Below, in pieces: positions 26,442 to 37,039 of a stretch of 64,000 nt of DNA (positions are counted from its first letter, which is position 1; each line of letters begins with the position of its first letter). Under the pieces are notes generated by a model. That model was not told where the DNA came from, ran no database searches, and saw only the letters and a list, made by a program, of their open reading frames with translations. The DNA is from Xylophilus sp042867185 (GTDB lineage Bacteria > Pseudomonadota > Gammaproteobacteria > Burkholderiales > Burkholderiaceae_C). The translations under genes were made by a program, and so were the position numbers. The DNA lies in assembly GCA_042867185.1 (NCBI GenBank), contig JBHZQV010000019.1, positions 1 through 64,000 of the forward strand, written 5' to 3'.

Positions 26442-28142
26442 ATGCTCTCCGTCAAACACGATCTGCTCGCGGCCCTGGCCGACGCGCTGGAACAACTGCT
26501 GCCCGGCGCCGGTGCCCGGGCCGTCTTCGAATCCCCCAAGGTGGCGGCGCACGGCGATCTCGCCACCACCGCCGCCATGCAACTCGCCAAGCCGCTGGGC
26601 CAGAACCCGCGCCAGGTGGGCGAGGCGCTGCGCACCGCGCTGCTGGCCATGCCCGCCTTCGCCCGCTGGACGTCGGCCATCGAGCTGGCCGGCCCCGGCT
26701 TTCTCAACATCCGCCTGACGCCGCAGGCCAAGCAGCAGACGGTGCGCGAGGTGCTCTCGGCCGGCGCCGGCTACGGCGCGCAGCCGGTGCGGGCCGACGA
26801 CCGGGTGCTGGTCGAGTTCGTCTCGGCCAACCCCACCGGCCCGCTGCACGTGGGCCACGGCCGCCAGGCGGCCCTCGGCGACGCGATCTGCAACCTGCTG
26901 ACGACGCAGGGCCGCGCGGTGCACCGCGAGTACTACTACAACGACGCCGGCGTGCAGATCCAGACGCTGGCCCGCAGCACCCAGCTGCGCGCCAAGGGCT
27001 TCAAGCCGGGCGACGCCTGCTGGCCCACCGACCCGGCCGATCCGGCCAGCAAGGGCTTCTACAACGGCGAGTACATCCAGGACATCGCCGACGACTTCCT
27101 GGCCGGCAAGACGGTGCAGGCCAGCGACCGCGCCACCACCGCCAACGGCGACGTGGACGACATCGACGCGATCCGCGACTTCGCCGTCGCCTACCTGCGC
27201 CACGAGCAGGACAAGGACCTGCAGGCCTTCAACCTGGCCTTCGACGAGTACTACCTGGAGTCGAGCCTCTACACCAGCGGCCGGGTGCAGCGCACGGTGG
27301 ATCGCCTGGTCGCCAACGGCAAGACGTTCGAGCAGGACGGCGCGCTCTGGCTGAAGAGCACCGACTACGGCGACGACAAGGACCGGGTCATGAAAAAGAC
27401 CGACGGCTCCTTCACCTATTTCGTGCCCGACGTGGCCTACCACATCTCCAAATGGGAGCGCGGCTACCGCACGGTGGTCAACATCCAGGGCACCGACCAC
27501 CACGGCACCATCGCCCGGGTGCGCGCCGGCCTGCAGGCGGCCGACGTCGGCATCCCGCAGGGCTACCCGGACTACGTGCTGCACACCATGGTCCGGGTGG
27601 TCAAGGGCGGCGAAGAGGTCAAGATCAGCAAGCGCGCCGGCAGCTACGTCACCCTGCGCGACCTGATCGAGTGGACCAGCACCGACGCGATCCGCTTCTT
27701 CTTGCTGAGCCGCAAGCCCGATACCGAATACACCTTCGACATCGACCTGGCGCTGGCCCAGAACAACGAGAACCCGGTGTACTACGTGCAGTACGCCCAT
27801 GCCCGCATCTCCTCGGTGCTGGCCGCCTGGGGCGGCGACCGCGGCTGGCTGCCCCACGCCGACCTGGCGCCGCTCGACACGCCGGCCGCGCAGGCGCTGA
27901 TGCTGCAGCTGGCCAAGTACCCGGCGATGCTGACCGACGCCGCCACCCACTTCGCGCCGCACGACGTCACCTTCTACCTGCGCGACCTGGCTGCGGCCTA
28001 CCACAGCTACTACGACGCCGAGCGCATCCTGGTCGACGACGAAGCCACCAAGAACGCCCGCCTGGCGCTGGTCGCCGCGGTGGCGCAGGTGCTGCACAAT
28101 GGCCTGGCGATCCTCGGCGTGTCTGCGCCGCAGAAGATGTGA
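26442..28142 (+). CDS. argS: Arginine-tRNA ligase
   Basis: 566 aa, class I synthetase. The N-terminal domain (about residues 1-90) recognises tRNA-Arg. The HIGH motif is HVGHG in NPTGPLHVGHGRQAALGD (about residue 135), and the KMSKS-equivalent is KISKRAGSYVTL (about residue 398). The C-terminal helical domain (DALRV-like; YYVQYAHARISSVL) is complete. It attaches Arg to its tRNA in the cytoplasm. Its stop TGA touches the first possible start of the SPOR gene, so the two are likely co-transcribed, as in related genomes. Confidence 0.97.
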   Translation: MLSVKHDLLAALADALEQLLPGAGARAVFESPKVAAHGDLATTAAMQLAKPLGQNPRQVGEALRTALLAMPAFARWTSAIELAGPGFLNIRLTPQAKQQTVREVLSAGAGYGAQPVRADDRVLVEFVSANPTGPLHVGHGRQAALGDAICNLLTTQGRAVHREYYYNDAGVQIQTLARSTQLRAKGFKPGDACWPTDPADPASKGFYNGEYIQDIADDFLAGKTVQASDRATTANGDVDDIDAIRDFAVAYLRHEQDKDLQAFNLAFDEYYLESSLYTSGRVQRTVDRLVANGKTFEQDGALWLKSTDYGDDKDRVMKKTDGSFTYFVPDVAYHISKWERGYRTVVNIQGTDHHGTIARVRAGLQAADVGIPQGYPDYVLHTMVRVVKGGEEVKISKRAGSYVTLRDLIEWTSTDAIRFFLLSRKPDTEYTFDIDLALAQNNENPVYYVQYAHARISSVLAAWGGDRGWLPHADLAPLDTPAAQALMLQLAKYPAMLTDAATHFAPHDVTFYLRDLAAAYHSYYDAERILVDDEATKNARLALVAAVAQVLHNGLAILGVSAPQKM

Positions 28143-28180
28143 TGCGGCCCCTATATTCCATGACAAGCAGAGGACAGGCA

Positions 28181-28975
28181 ATGCGGAGCGCACACGGGCA
28201 GCGGGCGGGGCGGATGCGGCACCCACAACGGGGCGGTACCTTCCTCGGGATCATCATCGGCGTCATGCTGGGCCTGGGCGCCGCCCTGGCGGTGGCCGTC
28301 TACGTGACCAAGGTGCCGGTGCCCTTCCTGAATCGCAACGCCAACCGCAACGCCGACATGGACGCGGTCGAGGCGCAGAAGAACCGCGACTGGGACCCCA
28401 ACTCGGCCCTGGCCAACAAGCGCGGCGTGCGGCCGCCGCCCGGCAGCACCGGCGTGGCCGGCACCGTGGGCGCCGCCCAGGGCGTTACCCCGCCGCAGGC
28501 GCCCGGTACGACCGTGGCCCCGGTGGTCGTGCCCGAGCCGCCCCCCGGCCCGGCCGCGCGCGCCGCCGCGGCTGCCAAGCCGGCGTCCTCCGATCCGCTG
28601 GGCGACCTGGCCGCCAGCCGTGCCGCCCGCGCGCCGCAGGCCGGCACCGGCCAGGCCGTCGCCTCGGCCGCGCCCAACGCCGCGGCCACCAGCGGCGCGG
28701 CCGCTACCGGTGCCGCCGCCGCCCAGGCCACCGCCGAGCCGTTCGACTATTTCATCCAGGCCGGCGCCTTCCGCAGCAACGACGATGCCGACGCCCAGCG
28801 CGCCCGCCTCGCGATCATGGGCTGGGAAGCGCGGGTCACCGAGCGCGAGCAGGCCGGCCGCACCGTCTACCGCGTGCGGGTCGGGCCCTTCACCCGCCGC
28901 GACGATGCCGACCGCCTGAAAGAGAAGCTCGACACCGCCGGCATGGATTCGACGCTGGTGCGTGTGCAGCGCTGA
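28181..28975 (+). CDS. SPOR-domain membrane protein
   Basis: 264 aa. A short basic N-terminus precedes one membrane helix (GTFLGIIIGVMLGLGAALAVAVYV, about residues 16-39). A Pro/Ala-rich periplasmic linker follows. The C-terminal SPOR domain (FDYFIQAGAFRSNDDADAQR to the end, about 187-264) should bind denuded peptidoglycan glycans at the division site. The ATG at 28181 follows an AGAGGA ribosome binding site; earlier ATGs at 28142 and 28160 are possible. It sits in the argS-SPOR-dsbA order. Confidence 0.88.
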   Translation: MRSAHGQRAGRMRHPQRGGTFLGIIIGVMLGLGAALAVAVYVTKVPVPFLNRNANRNADMDAVEAQKNRDWDPNSALANKRGVRPPPGSTGVAGTVGAAQGVTPPQAPGTTVAPVVVPEPPPGPAARAAAAAKPASSDPLGDLAASRAARAPQAGTGQAVASAAPNAAATSGAAATGAAAAQATAEPFDYFIQAGAFRSNDDADAQRARLAIMGWEARVTEREQAGRTVYRVRVGPFTRRDDADRLKEKLDTAGMDSTLVRVQR

Positions 28976-29025
28976 ACTTTTTGCGCTTGCGCGCCCTCAG
29001 ACCCGATCAAGGAGTAACTCTGTCC

Positions 29026-29691
29026 ATGTTGATGAACCGCCGCGACCTCACCCTGTCCTCCGCCGCCACCCTGGCCGCCACCGCGCTGCCGCTCGGCTGG
29101 ACGACATCCGCCCACGCCCAGGGCAAGCCGCCGCAGGCCGGCAAGGACTACCTCAAGCTCGAGAAGCCCGCCACCGTCGACACGGCGCCGGGCAAGGTCG
29201 AGGTGATCGAATTCTTCTGGTACAGCTGCCCGCACTGCAACGCTTTCGAGCCCGCCTTCGAGCGCTGGGCCAAGGCACAGCCCGCCGACGTGGTGGTGCG
29301 CCGGGTGCCGATCGCCTTCCGCGACGATTTCGCGCCGCAGCAGAAGCTCTACTACGCGCTCGAAGCCATGGGCAAGATCCCCGAGCTGCACGTCAAGGTC
29401 TTCAACGCGATCCACACCGAGCGCCAGAAGATCGCCACCGACGCCGCCATCGCCGACTGGGTCGCCAAGCAGGGCGTCGACAAGGCCAAGTTCGTCGAGA
29501 CCTACAACTCGTTCTCGGTCGCGGCCAAGGCCAAGCGCGCGGTGCAGCTGCAGGACCAGTACAAGCTCGAAGGCGTGCCGGCCCTGGGCATCGCCGGCAA
29601 GTACTACACCGACGGCAGCATGGCCGGCAGCATGGACCGTGCGCTGGCCGTGGCAGACTACCTGATCGCCGACGCCCGCAAGACCCGCTGA
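29026..29691 (+). CDS. dsbA: Thiol:disulfide interchange protein DsbA
   Basis: 221 aa. The signal peptide contains a twin-arginine-like NRRDLTLSS and ends at SAHAQG, so Tat export is possible. The thioredoxin-fold active site is WYSCPHC (Cys-Pro-His-Cys, about residues 67-70) and the cis-Pro loop reads GVPALGI. It introduces disulfides into exported proteins. An AAGGAG ribosome binding site lies 11 bases before the ATG; a second ATG two codons later is equally usable. A terminator follows. Confidence 0.93.
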   Translation: MLMNRRDLTLSSAATLAATALPLGWTTSAHAQGKPPQAGKDYLKLEKPATVDTAPGKVEVIEFFWYSCPHCNAFEPAFERWAKAQPADVVVRRVPIAFRDDFAPQQKLYYALEAMGKIPELHVKVFNAIHTERQKIATDAAIADWVAKQGVDKAKFVETYNSFSVAAKAKRAVQLQDQYKLEGVPALGIAGKYYTDGSMAGSMDRALAVADYLIADARKTR

Positions 29692-29746
29692 CGGGCCCCC
29701 GCCCGCTGCCGCCGTGCTTTGCCGGCGGCGGCCGGGCACACACCGA

Positions 29747-29775
29747 CAGGCCCGCATCGCGCGGGCCTTTGCGTT
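29747..29775 (+). terminator. Rho-independent terminator after dsbA
   Basis: AGGCCCGC (29748-29755) pairs with GCGGGCCT (29761-29768), followed by TTGCGTTT. It separates dsbA from lptA, which therefore should have its own promoter. Confidence 0.65.
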
Positions 29776-29861
29776 TGCGATTCCCCCGTACGATAAACCT
29801 GCCCTTCGGGCGCGGGCGCGGGGCCTGCGCGGCATACAATGACTGCAAGATTCGTGCCCTT

Positions 29862-30502
29862 ATGAACCAGCTTTTTGCATCCTTCGCTCTCGGTGTCCTG
29901 GCCCTCTGCGCTTCGGGCCTGGCCCAGGCCGAGAAAGCCGACCGCACCAAGCCCGCCAACATCGAGGCAGACGCCCTGCGCCACGACGACCTGAAGCAGA
30001 CCAGCGTCTTCACCGGCAACGTGGTGATGACCAAGGGCACCATCATCATCCGGGGCGCCCGGCTGGAGGTGCGCCAGGATGCCGAGGGCTACCAGTACGG
30101 CACCGTCTGGGCCGACACCGGCAAGCGCGCCTACTTCAAGCAGAAGCGCGACACCGCCGCCGGCGGCCCCGAGGAGTTCATCGAGGGCGAGGGCGAAACC
30201 ATCGAGTACGACGGCCGCGCCGACAACGTCAAGTTCATCCGCCGCGCCGAGATGCGGCGGCTGGTGGGCAACACCGTCAACGACGACGTGCGCGGCGACG
30301 TGATCGTCTACAACAACATCACCGACGTGTTCACCGTCGACGGCAACAAGCAGAACGACACCAAGGCCTCGCCCGGCGGCCGGGTGCGCGCGGTGCTCTC
30401 GCCGCGCGGCGACGGCCCGGGCGCCAAGCCCGCCGCCACGCCGCCCGCCGGCACCGCGGCCCCCGCGCTGCGCCAGAGCACCACCCTGGACGGGGCCCCC
30501 CA

Positions 30503-30506
<4 letters not shown>
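29862..30506 (+). CDS. lptA: Lipopolysaccharide transport periplasmic protein LptA
   Basis: 214 aa. A signal peptide ends at LAQAEK (about residue 24). The OstA-like beta-jellyroll domain follows (NIEADALRHDDLKQTSVFTGNVVMTKGT, then RGARLEV). The tail after about residue 175 is Pro/Ala-rich and probably disordered. LptA bridges the periplasm to carry LPS from LptBFGC to LptDE. The ATG overlaps the next gene at its end (ATGA with lptB). No lptC precedes it; dsbA does. An 8-codon ORF (29839-29865) overlaps its start. Confidence 0.93.
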
Positions 30507-31312
<806 letters not shown>

Positions 31313-31329
31313 TGGCCGGCGTTTTTTCT

Positions 31330-31425
31330 TTCAGGGCCGCCGCGGAACCGGCTTTGCCGGGCCGCTGGCTGCGCCCCCCTGTGGGGGGTAGGCGTAGCAC
31401 GGAGTGCGCAGCCTGGGGGGCGAAA
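31330..31425. repeat. GC-rich REP-like element upstream of rpoN
   Basis: Contains CCGGCTTTGCCGG and GCGCCCCCCTGTGGGGGGT hairpins followed by an imperfect inverted segment (GCAGCCTGGGGGGCG). It fills the lptB-rpoN gap and ends at the rpoN ribosome binding site. It resembles the short palindromic units common between genes in this bacterial family; assignment by eye. Confidence 0.5.
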
Positions 31426-31430
31426 GGCCT

Positions 31431-33032
31431 GTGAAACAAGGGCTTTCCCTCCGAGTCTCGCAGCACCTGGCGCTGACGCCGCAACTGCAGCAGTCGATCC
31501 GGCTGCTGCAGCTGTCCACGCTGGAGCTGAGCCAGGAAGTGGAGCAGATGCTCGACGACAACCCGTTCCTGGAAGTGACGCAGGACGAGGCGCCGCGCGA
31601 AGAGTTCGGGGTGGCGCAGGCCGATACGCCGGCGCCCGACGAGGGGCCGGCAGCGTCCGAGGATGCTCCTTATTCGATAGCGGACAGCCGGGATTCCACC
31701 ACGGCTGCGGCCACGAACGACGACCCGGCCGCTTCCGATACCGAGCGCAGCGTCGGCGAGGACGAGCCCAGCTGGGACGGCGACGGCGGCACCGACACCG
31801 CGCCCGACGACGGCGAATGGGGCGGCGATGCGCCGGCCCGCAAGAACAACCTGGGCGACGACGGCGAGGTCGATGCGACCGAGCTGGCGCGCGGCCAGGA
31901 ATCGCTGCAGTCGCACCTGCACCGGCAGGCGCTGTCGCTGCGCCTGTCGCCGCTCGACAGTGCGGCGCTGCGCTTCCTGATCGAATCCTTGAACGACGAT
32001 GGCTACCTGGAGGACTCGCTGCCCTCGCTGGCCCTGGGCCTGGCCGGCGCCGGCGAAGAGCATGCCGACGACGTGGACGAGCTGGTCCACCGTTTCACCG
32101 TCGCCCTGGGCCTGCTGCAGCACCTGGACCCGACCGGCGTCGGCGCCCGCGACCTGCGCGAATGCCTGACCCTGCAGCTGCGCGCCCTGCAGGACGCCGG
32201 CGACGACGACGCCAGCGACCCCGAGGTGCTCGACGCCGCCCTGCGCATCTGCGCCCAGCCGATGGAGCTGCTGGCCCGGCGCGACGTGAAGCGCCTCACC
32301 GCGCTCTGCGGCGCCAGCGACGACACCACCCGCACCGCGATGGCGCTGATCGCCCGGCTGGAGCCCAAGCCGGGCCGCCGCTTCGTCGACGTGGAGCGCA
32401 ACGTGGTCGTGCCCGACGTGCTGGTGCGCCGCATCGGCCGCGGCACCCAGGTGCGCTTCCAGGTGCAGCTCAACGGCGATGTGATGCCCCGGCTGCGGGT
32501 GCACGACATCTACGCCAACGCGCTGCGCCAGCACAAGGGCCAGAACAGCCAGGCGCTGCAGCAGCGGCTCCAGGAAGCGCGCTGGTTCATCAAGAACATC
32601 CAGCAGCGCTTCGACACCATCCTGCGGGTCTCCAACGCCATCGTCGAGCGGCAGAAGGCCTTCTTCGTGCACGGCGAGCTGGCGATGCGCCCGCTGGTGC
32701 TGCGCGAGATCGCCGACGAGCTGGGCCTGCACGAGTCCACCATCAGCCGCGTCACCACCGCCAAGTACATGGCCACGCCCTACGGCACCTTCGAGCTGAA
32801 GTATTTCTTCGGCTCTGCGCTGGGCACCGAGACCGGCGGCAATGCGTCGAGCACCGCGGTGCGGGCGCTGATCAAGCAGTTCGTGGCGTCGGAGAGCCCG
32901 GCCAAGCCGCTGTCGGACAGCCAGATTTCCGAGATGCTGAAAGAGCAGGGCATCGAATGCGCCCGCCGCACCGTGGCCAAGTACCGCGAGGCGCTGCGCA
33001 TCGCGCCGGCCAACCTGCGCAAGGCGCTGTAG
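31431..33032 (+). CDS. rpoN: RNA polymerase sigma-54 factor
   Basis: 533 aa from the GTG at 31431, which gives the canonical N-terminus (KQGLSLRVSQHLALTPQLQQ) that contacts activators and core polymerase. An acidic, poorly conserved region II spans about residues 45-140. The core-binding domain follows, then the HTH and the RpoN box (ARRTVAKYREALRI) near the C-terminus. It directs nitrogen-type promoters with AAA+ activators. It follows lptB, a common order. A stretch near residues 78-86 comes from CCTTATTCGATAGCGG, which resembles the dispersed repeat. Confidence 0.95.
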   Translation: MKQGLSLRVSQHLALTPQLQQSIRLLQLSTLELSQEVEQMLDDNPFLEVTQDEAPREEFGVAQADTPAPDEGPAASEDAPYSIADSRDSTTAAATNDDPAASDTERSVGEDEPSWDGDGGTDTAPDDGEWGGDAPARKNNLGDDGEVDATELARGQESLQSHLHRQALSLRLSPLDSAALRFLIESLNDDGYLEDSLPSLALGLAGAGEEHADDVDELVHRFTVALGLLQHLDPTGVGARDLRECLTLQLRALQDAGDDDASDPEVLDAALRICAQPMELLARRDVKRLTALCGASDDTTRTAMALIARLEPKPGRRFVDVERNVVVPDVLVRRIGRGTQVRFQVQLNGDVMPRLRVHDIYANALRQHKGQNSQALQQRLQEARWFIKNIQQRFDTILRVSNAIVERQKAFFVHGELAMRPLVLREIADELGLHESTISRVTTAKYMATPYGTFELKYFFGSALGTETGGNASSTAVRALIKQFVASESPAKPLSDSQISEMLKEQGIECARRTVAKYREALRIAPANLRKAL

Positions 33033-33080
33033 GGGGCAGGCGGCAGCCGGCGCGCGCCGCCTGCCGCGCGGCGCCGCCGG

Positions 33081-34532
33081 TCAGAACGGGTAGTGCCGCT
33101 CGCCCATCTGCAGCGTGATCCAGCGCAGCTCGGTGAACGCCTCGATGCCCGCCTTGCCGCCGAAGCGGCCCCAGCCCGAATCCTTCACCCCGCCGAAGGG
33201 CATCTGCGCCTCGTCGTGCACCGTGGGGCCGTTGACGTGGCAGATGCCCGACTCGATCCGGCGCGCCACCTGCCAGGCCCGGGCCACGTCGCGGCCGAAC
33301 ACCGCGGCCGAGAGGCCGAAGGGGTTGTCGTTGGCGCAGGCGATGGCCGCCTCGGTGCCGTCCACCCGCACGATCGGCTTGACCGGGCCGAAGGATTCCT
33401 CGTGGTAGATCCGCATCTCGCGGGTGACGTGGTCGAGCACGGTGGCGGGCATCAGGGTGCTGTCGGCCTTGCCGCCGCAGAGCAGGGTGGCGCCCTTGGC
33501 CAGCGCGTCGTCGATCATGCGGTTGCAGCGCTCGACCGTCGCCATGTCCACCACCGAGCCCAGCACCACCGGGCCCTGGCGCGGGTCGCCCAGCGGCAGG
33601 GTGCGGGCCTTGGCGGCGAAGGCGTCGGCAAAGGCGTCGGCCACCTTCGCATCGACCACGATCCGCTCGGTCGACATGCAGATCTGGCCCGAGTTGGCGA
33701 AGGAGCCGAAGGCGGCGGCATCGACCGCGGCGGCGATGTCGGCATCGTCCAGCACCACGAAGGGTGCCTTGCCGCCCAGCTCCAGCACCGCGGGCTTCAG
33801 GTACCGGGCGCAGGTCTGGGCGATCAGCCGTCCGACGTGGGTGGAGCCGGTGAAATTGACCCGCCGCAGCGCGGGGTGGGCCACCATCGCCTCGACCACC
33901 GCGGCCGCGTCGGCCGGCGCGTTGGTGACGAAGTTGACGACGCCCGGCGGCAGGCCGGCCTCCTGCAGCGCCTCGACGATCAAGCCGTGGGTCCGCGGGC
34001 AGAGTTCGGAGCCCTTCAGCACCACCGTGTTGCCGCAGGCCAGCGGCGTGGCGATGGCGCGCACGCCCAGGATCACCGGCGCGTTCCAGGGCGCGATGCC
34101 CAGCACCACGCCCGCCGGCTGGCGCACCGCCAGCGACAGGCTGCCCGGCACGTCCGACGGGATCTGCTCGCCGCCCACCTGGGTGGTGAGGGCTGCGGCC
34201 TCCAGCAGCATGCCGGCGGCCAGGTGCACGTTGAAGCCGGCCCACATGCCGGAGGCGCCGGTCTCGGCGGCCATCGCGGCGGCGAACGCGTCGCCCTTGG
34301 CCTCCAGCGCGGCCGAGGCCTTCATCAGCAGCGCGCGGCGGGCGCCGGGGCCCAGCGCGGCCCAGGCGGGGAAGGCCTGCGCCGCCGCATCGACCGCGGC
34401 ACGGGCATCGTCGGGCGTGGCGGCCGGGGCGGTGGTCGCCACCTGGCCGTCGAGCGGGTTCTTGCGGGTGAAGGTGGCGCCGTTGCCGGCGGGCCGGGGC
34501 TGGCCGCCGATGAGCATGGAAATGGTGGACAT
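33081..34532 (-). CDS. NAD(P)-dependent aldehyde dehydrogenase (vanillin/salicylaldehyde type)
   Basis: 483 aa, the usual length. The catalytic Glu is in VLELGGKAPF and the catalytic Cys in FANSGQICMSTERI. The cofactor region reads NFTGSTHVGR. The IAPWNAPVILGVRAIATPLACGN block is close to that of aromatic aldehyde dehydrogenases such as vanillin and salicylaldehyde dehydrogenases. It would oxidise an aldehyde to the acid in the cytoplasm. No ring-cleavage genes are near; a quinone-oxidoreductase-like gene lies upstream on the same strand, 200 bases away. Confidence 0.9.
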   Translation of the reverse strand: MSTISMLIGGQPRPAGNGATFTRKNPLDGQVATTAPAATPDDARAAVDAAAQAFPAWAALGPGARRALLMKASAALEAKGDAFAAAMAAETGASGMWAGFNVHLAAGMLLEAAALTTQVGGEQIPSDVPGSLSLAVRQPAGVVLGIAPWNAPVILGVRAIATPLACGNTVVLKGSELCPRTHGLIVEALQEAGLPPGVVNFVTNAPADAAAVVEAMVAHPALRRVNFTGSTHVGRLIAQTCARYLKPAVLELGGKAPFVVLDDADIAAAVDAAAFGSFANSGQICMSTERIVVDAKVADAFADAFAAKARTLPLGDPRQGPVVLGSVVDMATVERCNRMIDDALAKGATLLCGGKADSTLMPATVLDHVTREMRIYHEESFGPVKPIVRVDGTEAAIACANDNPFGLSAAVFGRDVARAWQVARRIESGICHVNGPTVHDEAQMPFGGVKDSGWGRFGGKAGIEAFTELRWITLQMGERHYPF

Positions 34533-34732
34533 GGGCCGGGTCTCCTGGGTGGACGAAATCTGCGAGGGGTGCCCCCCATGCTATGCAGCCGCGCCGTGGC
34601 CGGCTTGACTGGGAGCGCAGGCCGGCATGTCCCACGGCGCAACCCGGCAGGGGGAAACCCCGGGGGGCAGGGCGGGCGTGTCGCCCGGTCGGCCTGCGGG
34701 CCACCCCCGCCGGGGGCGCCGGCCCCGGCGGA

Positions 34733-35746
34733 TCAGAACCCTTCCAGCACCACCTTGCCCCGCGCCCTGCCGCTCTCCAGCAGCGCGTGCGCCCGCGCGA
34801 GGTTGGCGGCGTCGATCGTGCCGAAGTGCTCGGCCAGGGTGGTGCGCACCCGCCCGGCATCGACCAGGGCCGCCACCTCGGCCAGCAGGCGGCCCTGCTC
34901 GGCGATGTCGGGCGTGTCGAAGATCGGCCGGGTGAACATCAGCTCCCAGTGCAGCGAGAGCGCCTTGCGCTTGAGGGCGGTGACGTCCAGCGCGTCCATG
35001 TCGTCGATCAGGCCCAGCCTGCCCTGCGGCTTCAGGGCCTCGACGATCTGGGCGTAGTGGTGCTGGGTGTGCGTCAGGCTGGCGACCAGGTCGACTTCGG
35101 GGATGCCGGCGGCGCGCAGTTCCTCGGCCAGCGGCTTGCCATGGTCGATGACCACGTGCGCGCCCAGGTCCAGGCACCACTGCCGCGTCTCGGGCCGCGA
35201 GGCGGTCGCCACCACCCGCAGCTGCGTCAGGGTGCGGGCCAGCTGCACCAGGATCGAGCCGACGCCGCCCGCCCCGCCGACCACCAGCAGCGTCTGCCCG
35301 GCGCCGCCGCCCTTCGGCACGCCCAGGCGGTCGAACAGCAGCTCGTACGCGGTGATCGTCGTCAGCGGCAGGGCGGCGGCCTGCGCGTCGTCGAGCGTGG
35401 CGGGGGCCAGGGCGGCGATGCGGGCATCGACCGCGTGCAGCTCGCTGTTGCAGCCGGGCCGGACGATGGAGCCGGCGTAGTACACCCGGTCGCCGGCCCG
35501 GAAGCCCTGCACCTCGGCGCCGACGGCCTCGACGGTGCCCACCGCGTCCCAGCCGAGCACCTTGGCGTCGCTGCCTTCGGCCGGCGCGGTGCTGCGCCGC
35601 ACCTTGGTATCGACCGGGTTGACCGACACCGCCCGCACCCGCACCAGCAGGTCGCGCGGGCCGGGCGTCGGGTCGGGCAGCCGGAGGTCTTCGAGCGCGG
35701 CCGGGTCGGTGATCGGGAGGGGATGGCGGTAGCCGACGGCTTTCAT
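34733..35746 (-). CDS. Zinc-type alcohol dehydrogenase-like / quinone oxidoreductase
   Basis: 337 aa of the medium-chain reductase superfamily (the zinc-binding alcohol dehydrogenase family without the full zinc ligand set). The N-terminal GroES-like part includes VSVNPVDTKVRR and LGWDAVGTVEAVG. The cofactor-binding motif is VVGGAGGVGSI (about residue 155). The start at 35746 follows an AGGA ribosome binding site. It reduces an unknown carbonyl or quinone with NADPH by family analogy. It is divergent from the AraC gene at 35973, which is its likely regulator. Confidence 0.9.
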   Translation of the reverse strand: MKAVGYRHPLPITDPAALEDLRLPDPTPGPRDLLVRVRAVSVNPVDTKVRRSTAPAEGSDAKVLGWDAVGTVEAVGAEVQGFRAGDRVYYAGSIVRPGCNSELHAVDARIAALAPATLDDAQAAALPLTTITAYELLFDRLGVPKGGGAGQTLLVVGGAGGVGSILVQLARTLTQLRVVATASRPETRQWCLDLGAHVVIDHGKPLAEELRAAGIPEVDLVASLTHTQHHYAQIVEALKPQGRLGLIDDMDALDVTALKRKALSLHWELMFTRPIFDTPDIAEQGRLLAEVAALVDAGRVRTTLAEHFGTIDAANLARAHALLESGRARGKVVLEGF

Positions 35747-35972
35747 GGCGGGTCCTGAGGGGGGGGGGAGTGGTGGATGCCGCCATCGTGGGAGGGCGGC
35801 ACCGATGCGGCGAGCCCTGCGCGGGCCCCCTGATTTCAGCCGAAGTTCGAAGACCCCGCCGACCCGGGGGGTGGCGCAGCGTGCGCCCGGCCGACCCTGC
35901 CGGCCCCGGGGTTTGACCCGGGCGCGCCGGGCGGGCCGCTCCGCATAATGCACCGAGCACCCCCCCGCCGCC

Positions 35973-36932
35973 ATGCCCGCCCCGCACCATTTCTCCACCG
36001 ACCACGTCGCGCCGCGCGAGCGGGCGCCGCTGTGGTGCGAATGGATCGGCCGGCACTTCGGCGGCCTGCGGACCGACCTGTACGGCGACACCGACTTCGA
36101 CGGCCACCTGCAGGCCGCGCAGGCCGGCGAGGTGGTCCTGACCCGGCTGGAGGCCGACCGCCACCGGGTGCTGCGCAGCGACGACCAGGCCCGGCGCAGC
36201 GAGGCCGGCTACCTGAAGATCATCGCCCCCTGGCAGGGCCGTGCGCACGTCGAGCAACACGGCCGCAGCGCCTGCGTGCAGGAGGGCGGCTGGGCGATCT
36301 ACGACACCACCCGCCCCTATGCGGTGGCCAACCCCGACCGCTCCGACCACCTGATCGTGATGCTGCCGCTGCACCGGTTCGCCGGCAGCGCCGCGCAGAC
36401 CGCCGCGGCCCTGGCCCGCCCCGTGGGCGGCGCCGCCGGCATCTCCCGCGTGGCGCTGCAGGCGATGCGCAGCACCTACCAGGAGCTGCCCCACATGGGC
36501 GCCGAGCCGGCGCACGGCGCGGGCGAGCTGATCCTGCAGCTGGTCCAGCTCTCGCTGCAGGAGGCGGCCGGCCGGCCCGGCCCCGACGCCCGGCGCGCCG
36601 CCCTGCAGGACCGCATCCGCCTGCTGGTGGGCCAGCAGCTGCGCGACCCGGCGCTCAGCATCGAGCGCATCGCCCTGGCACTCCAGTGCAGCAAGCGGCA
36701 GCTGCACCACGCCTTCTCGGCCGGCGACGACGGTACCCTGGCCGGCTACATCGTCCGCCAGCGCATCGAGGCCTGCATGCGCGACCTGCGCTCGCCCGCC
36801 CACGCTCACCGCACCGCCACCGCGATCGCGCTGGGCTGGGGCTTCAACAGCAGCGCCCATTTCAGCCGCGCGTTTCGGCAGCACACCGGCCAGGCGCCGT
36901 CGGCGTTCCGGCAGCGGCGGCCGGGCGGCTGA
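35973..36932 (+). CDS. AraC-family transcriptional regulator
   Basis: 319 aa. The N-terminal half is an AraC-binding-like domain of the FeaR sort (about residues 25-190). The C-terminal double HTH runs from about residue 205: DPALSIERIALALQCSKRQLHHAFS, then a second helix pair ending ALGWGFNSSAHFSRAFRQHTG. It is divergent from the oxidoreductase gene with 226 bases between, so control of that gene is the simplest reading. The inducer is unknown. Confidence 0.9.
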   Translation: MPAPHHFSTDHVAPRERAPLWCEWIGRHFGGLRTDLYGDTDFDGHLQAAQAGEVVLTRLEADRHRVLRSDDQARRSEAGYLKIIAPWQGRAHVEQHGRSACVQEGGWAIYDTTRPYAVANPDRSDHLIVMLPLHRFAGSAAQTAAALARPVGGAAGISRVALQAMRSTYQELPHMGAEPAHGAGELILQLVQLSLQEAAGRPGPDARRAALQDRIRLLVGQQLRDPALSIERIALALQCSKRQLHHAFSAGDDGTLAGYIVRQRIEACMRDLRSPAHAHRTATAIALGWGFNSSAHFSRAFRQHTGQAPSAFRQRRPGG

Positions 36933-36966
36933 GCGGCTCGCCGCGTCGCACGGCACGGCACCGCAC

Positions 36967-37000
36967 CGTGCCGTGCCGTGCCGTGCCGTGCCGTGCCCCG
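36967..37000 (+). repeat. CCGTG pentanucleotide tandem repeat
   Basis: Six perfect copies of CCGTG (36967-36996) follow a partly inverted CGGCA run (36951-36962), in the 107-base gap before thiL. The run ends 40 bases before the thiL start. Confidence 0.85.
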
Positions 37001-37039
37001 GCGCGACTATCCTCGTCCCCTTTTGCCGCGACCGCACCC

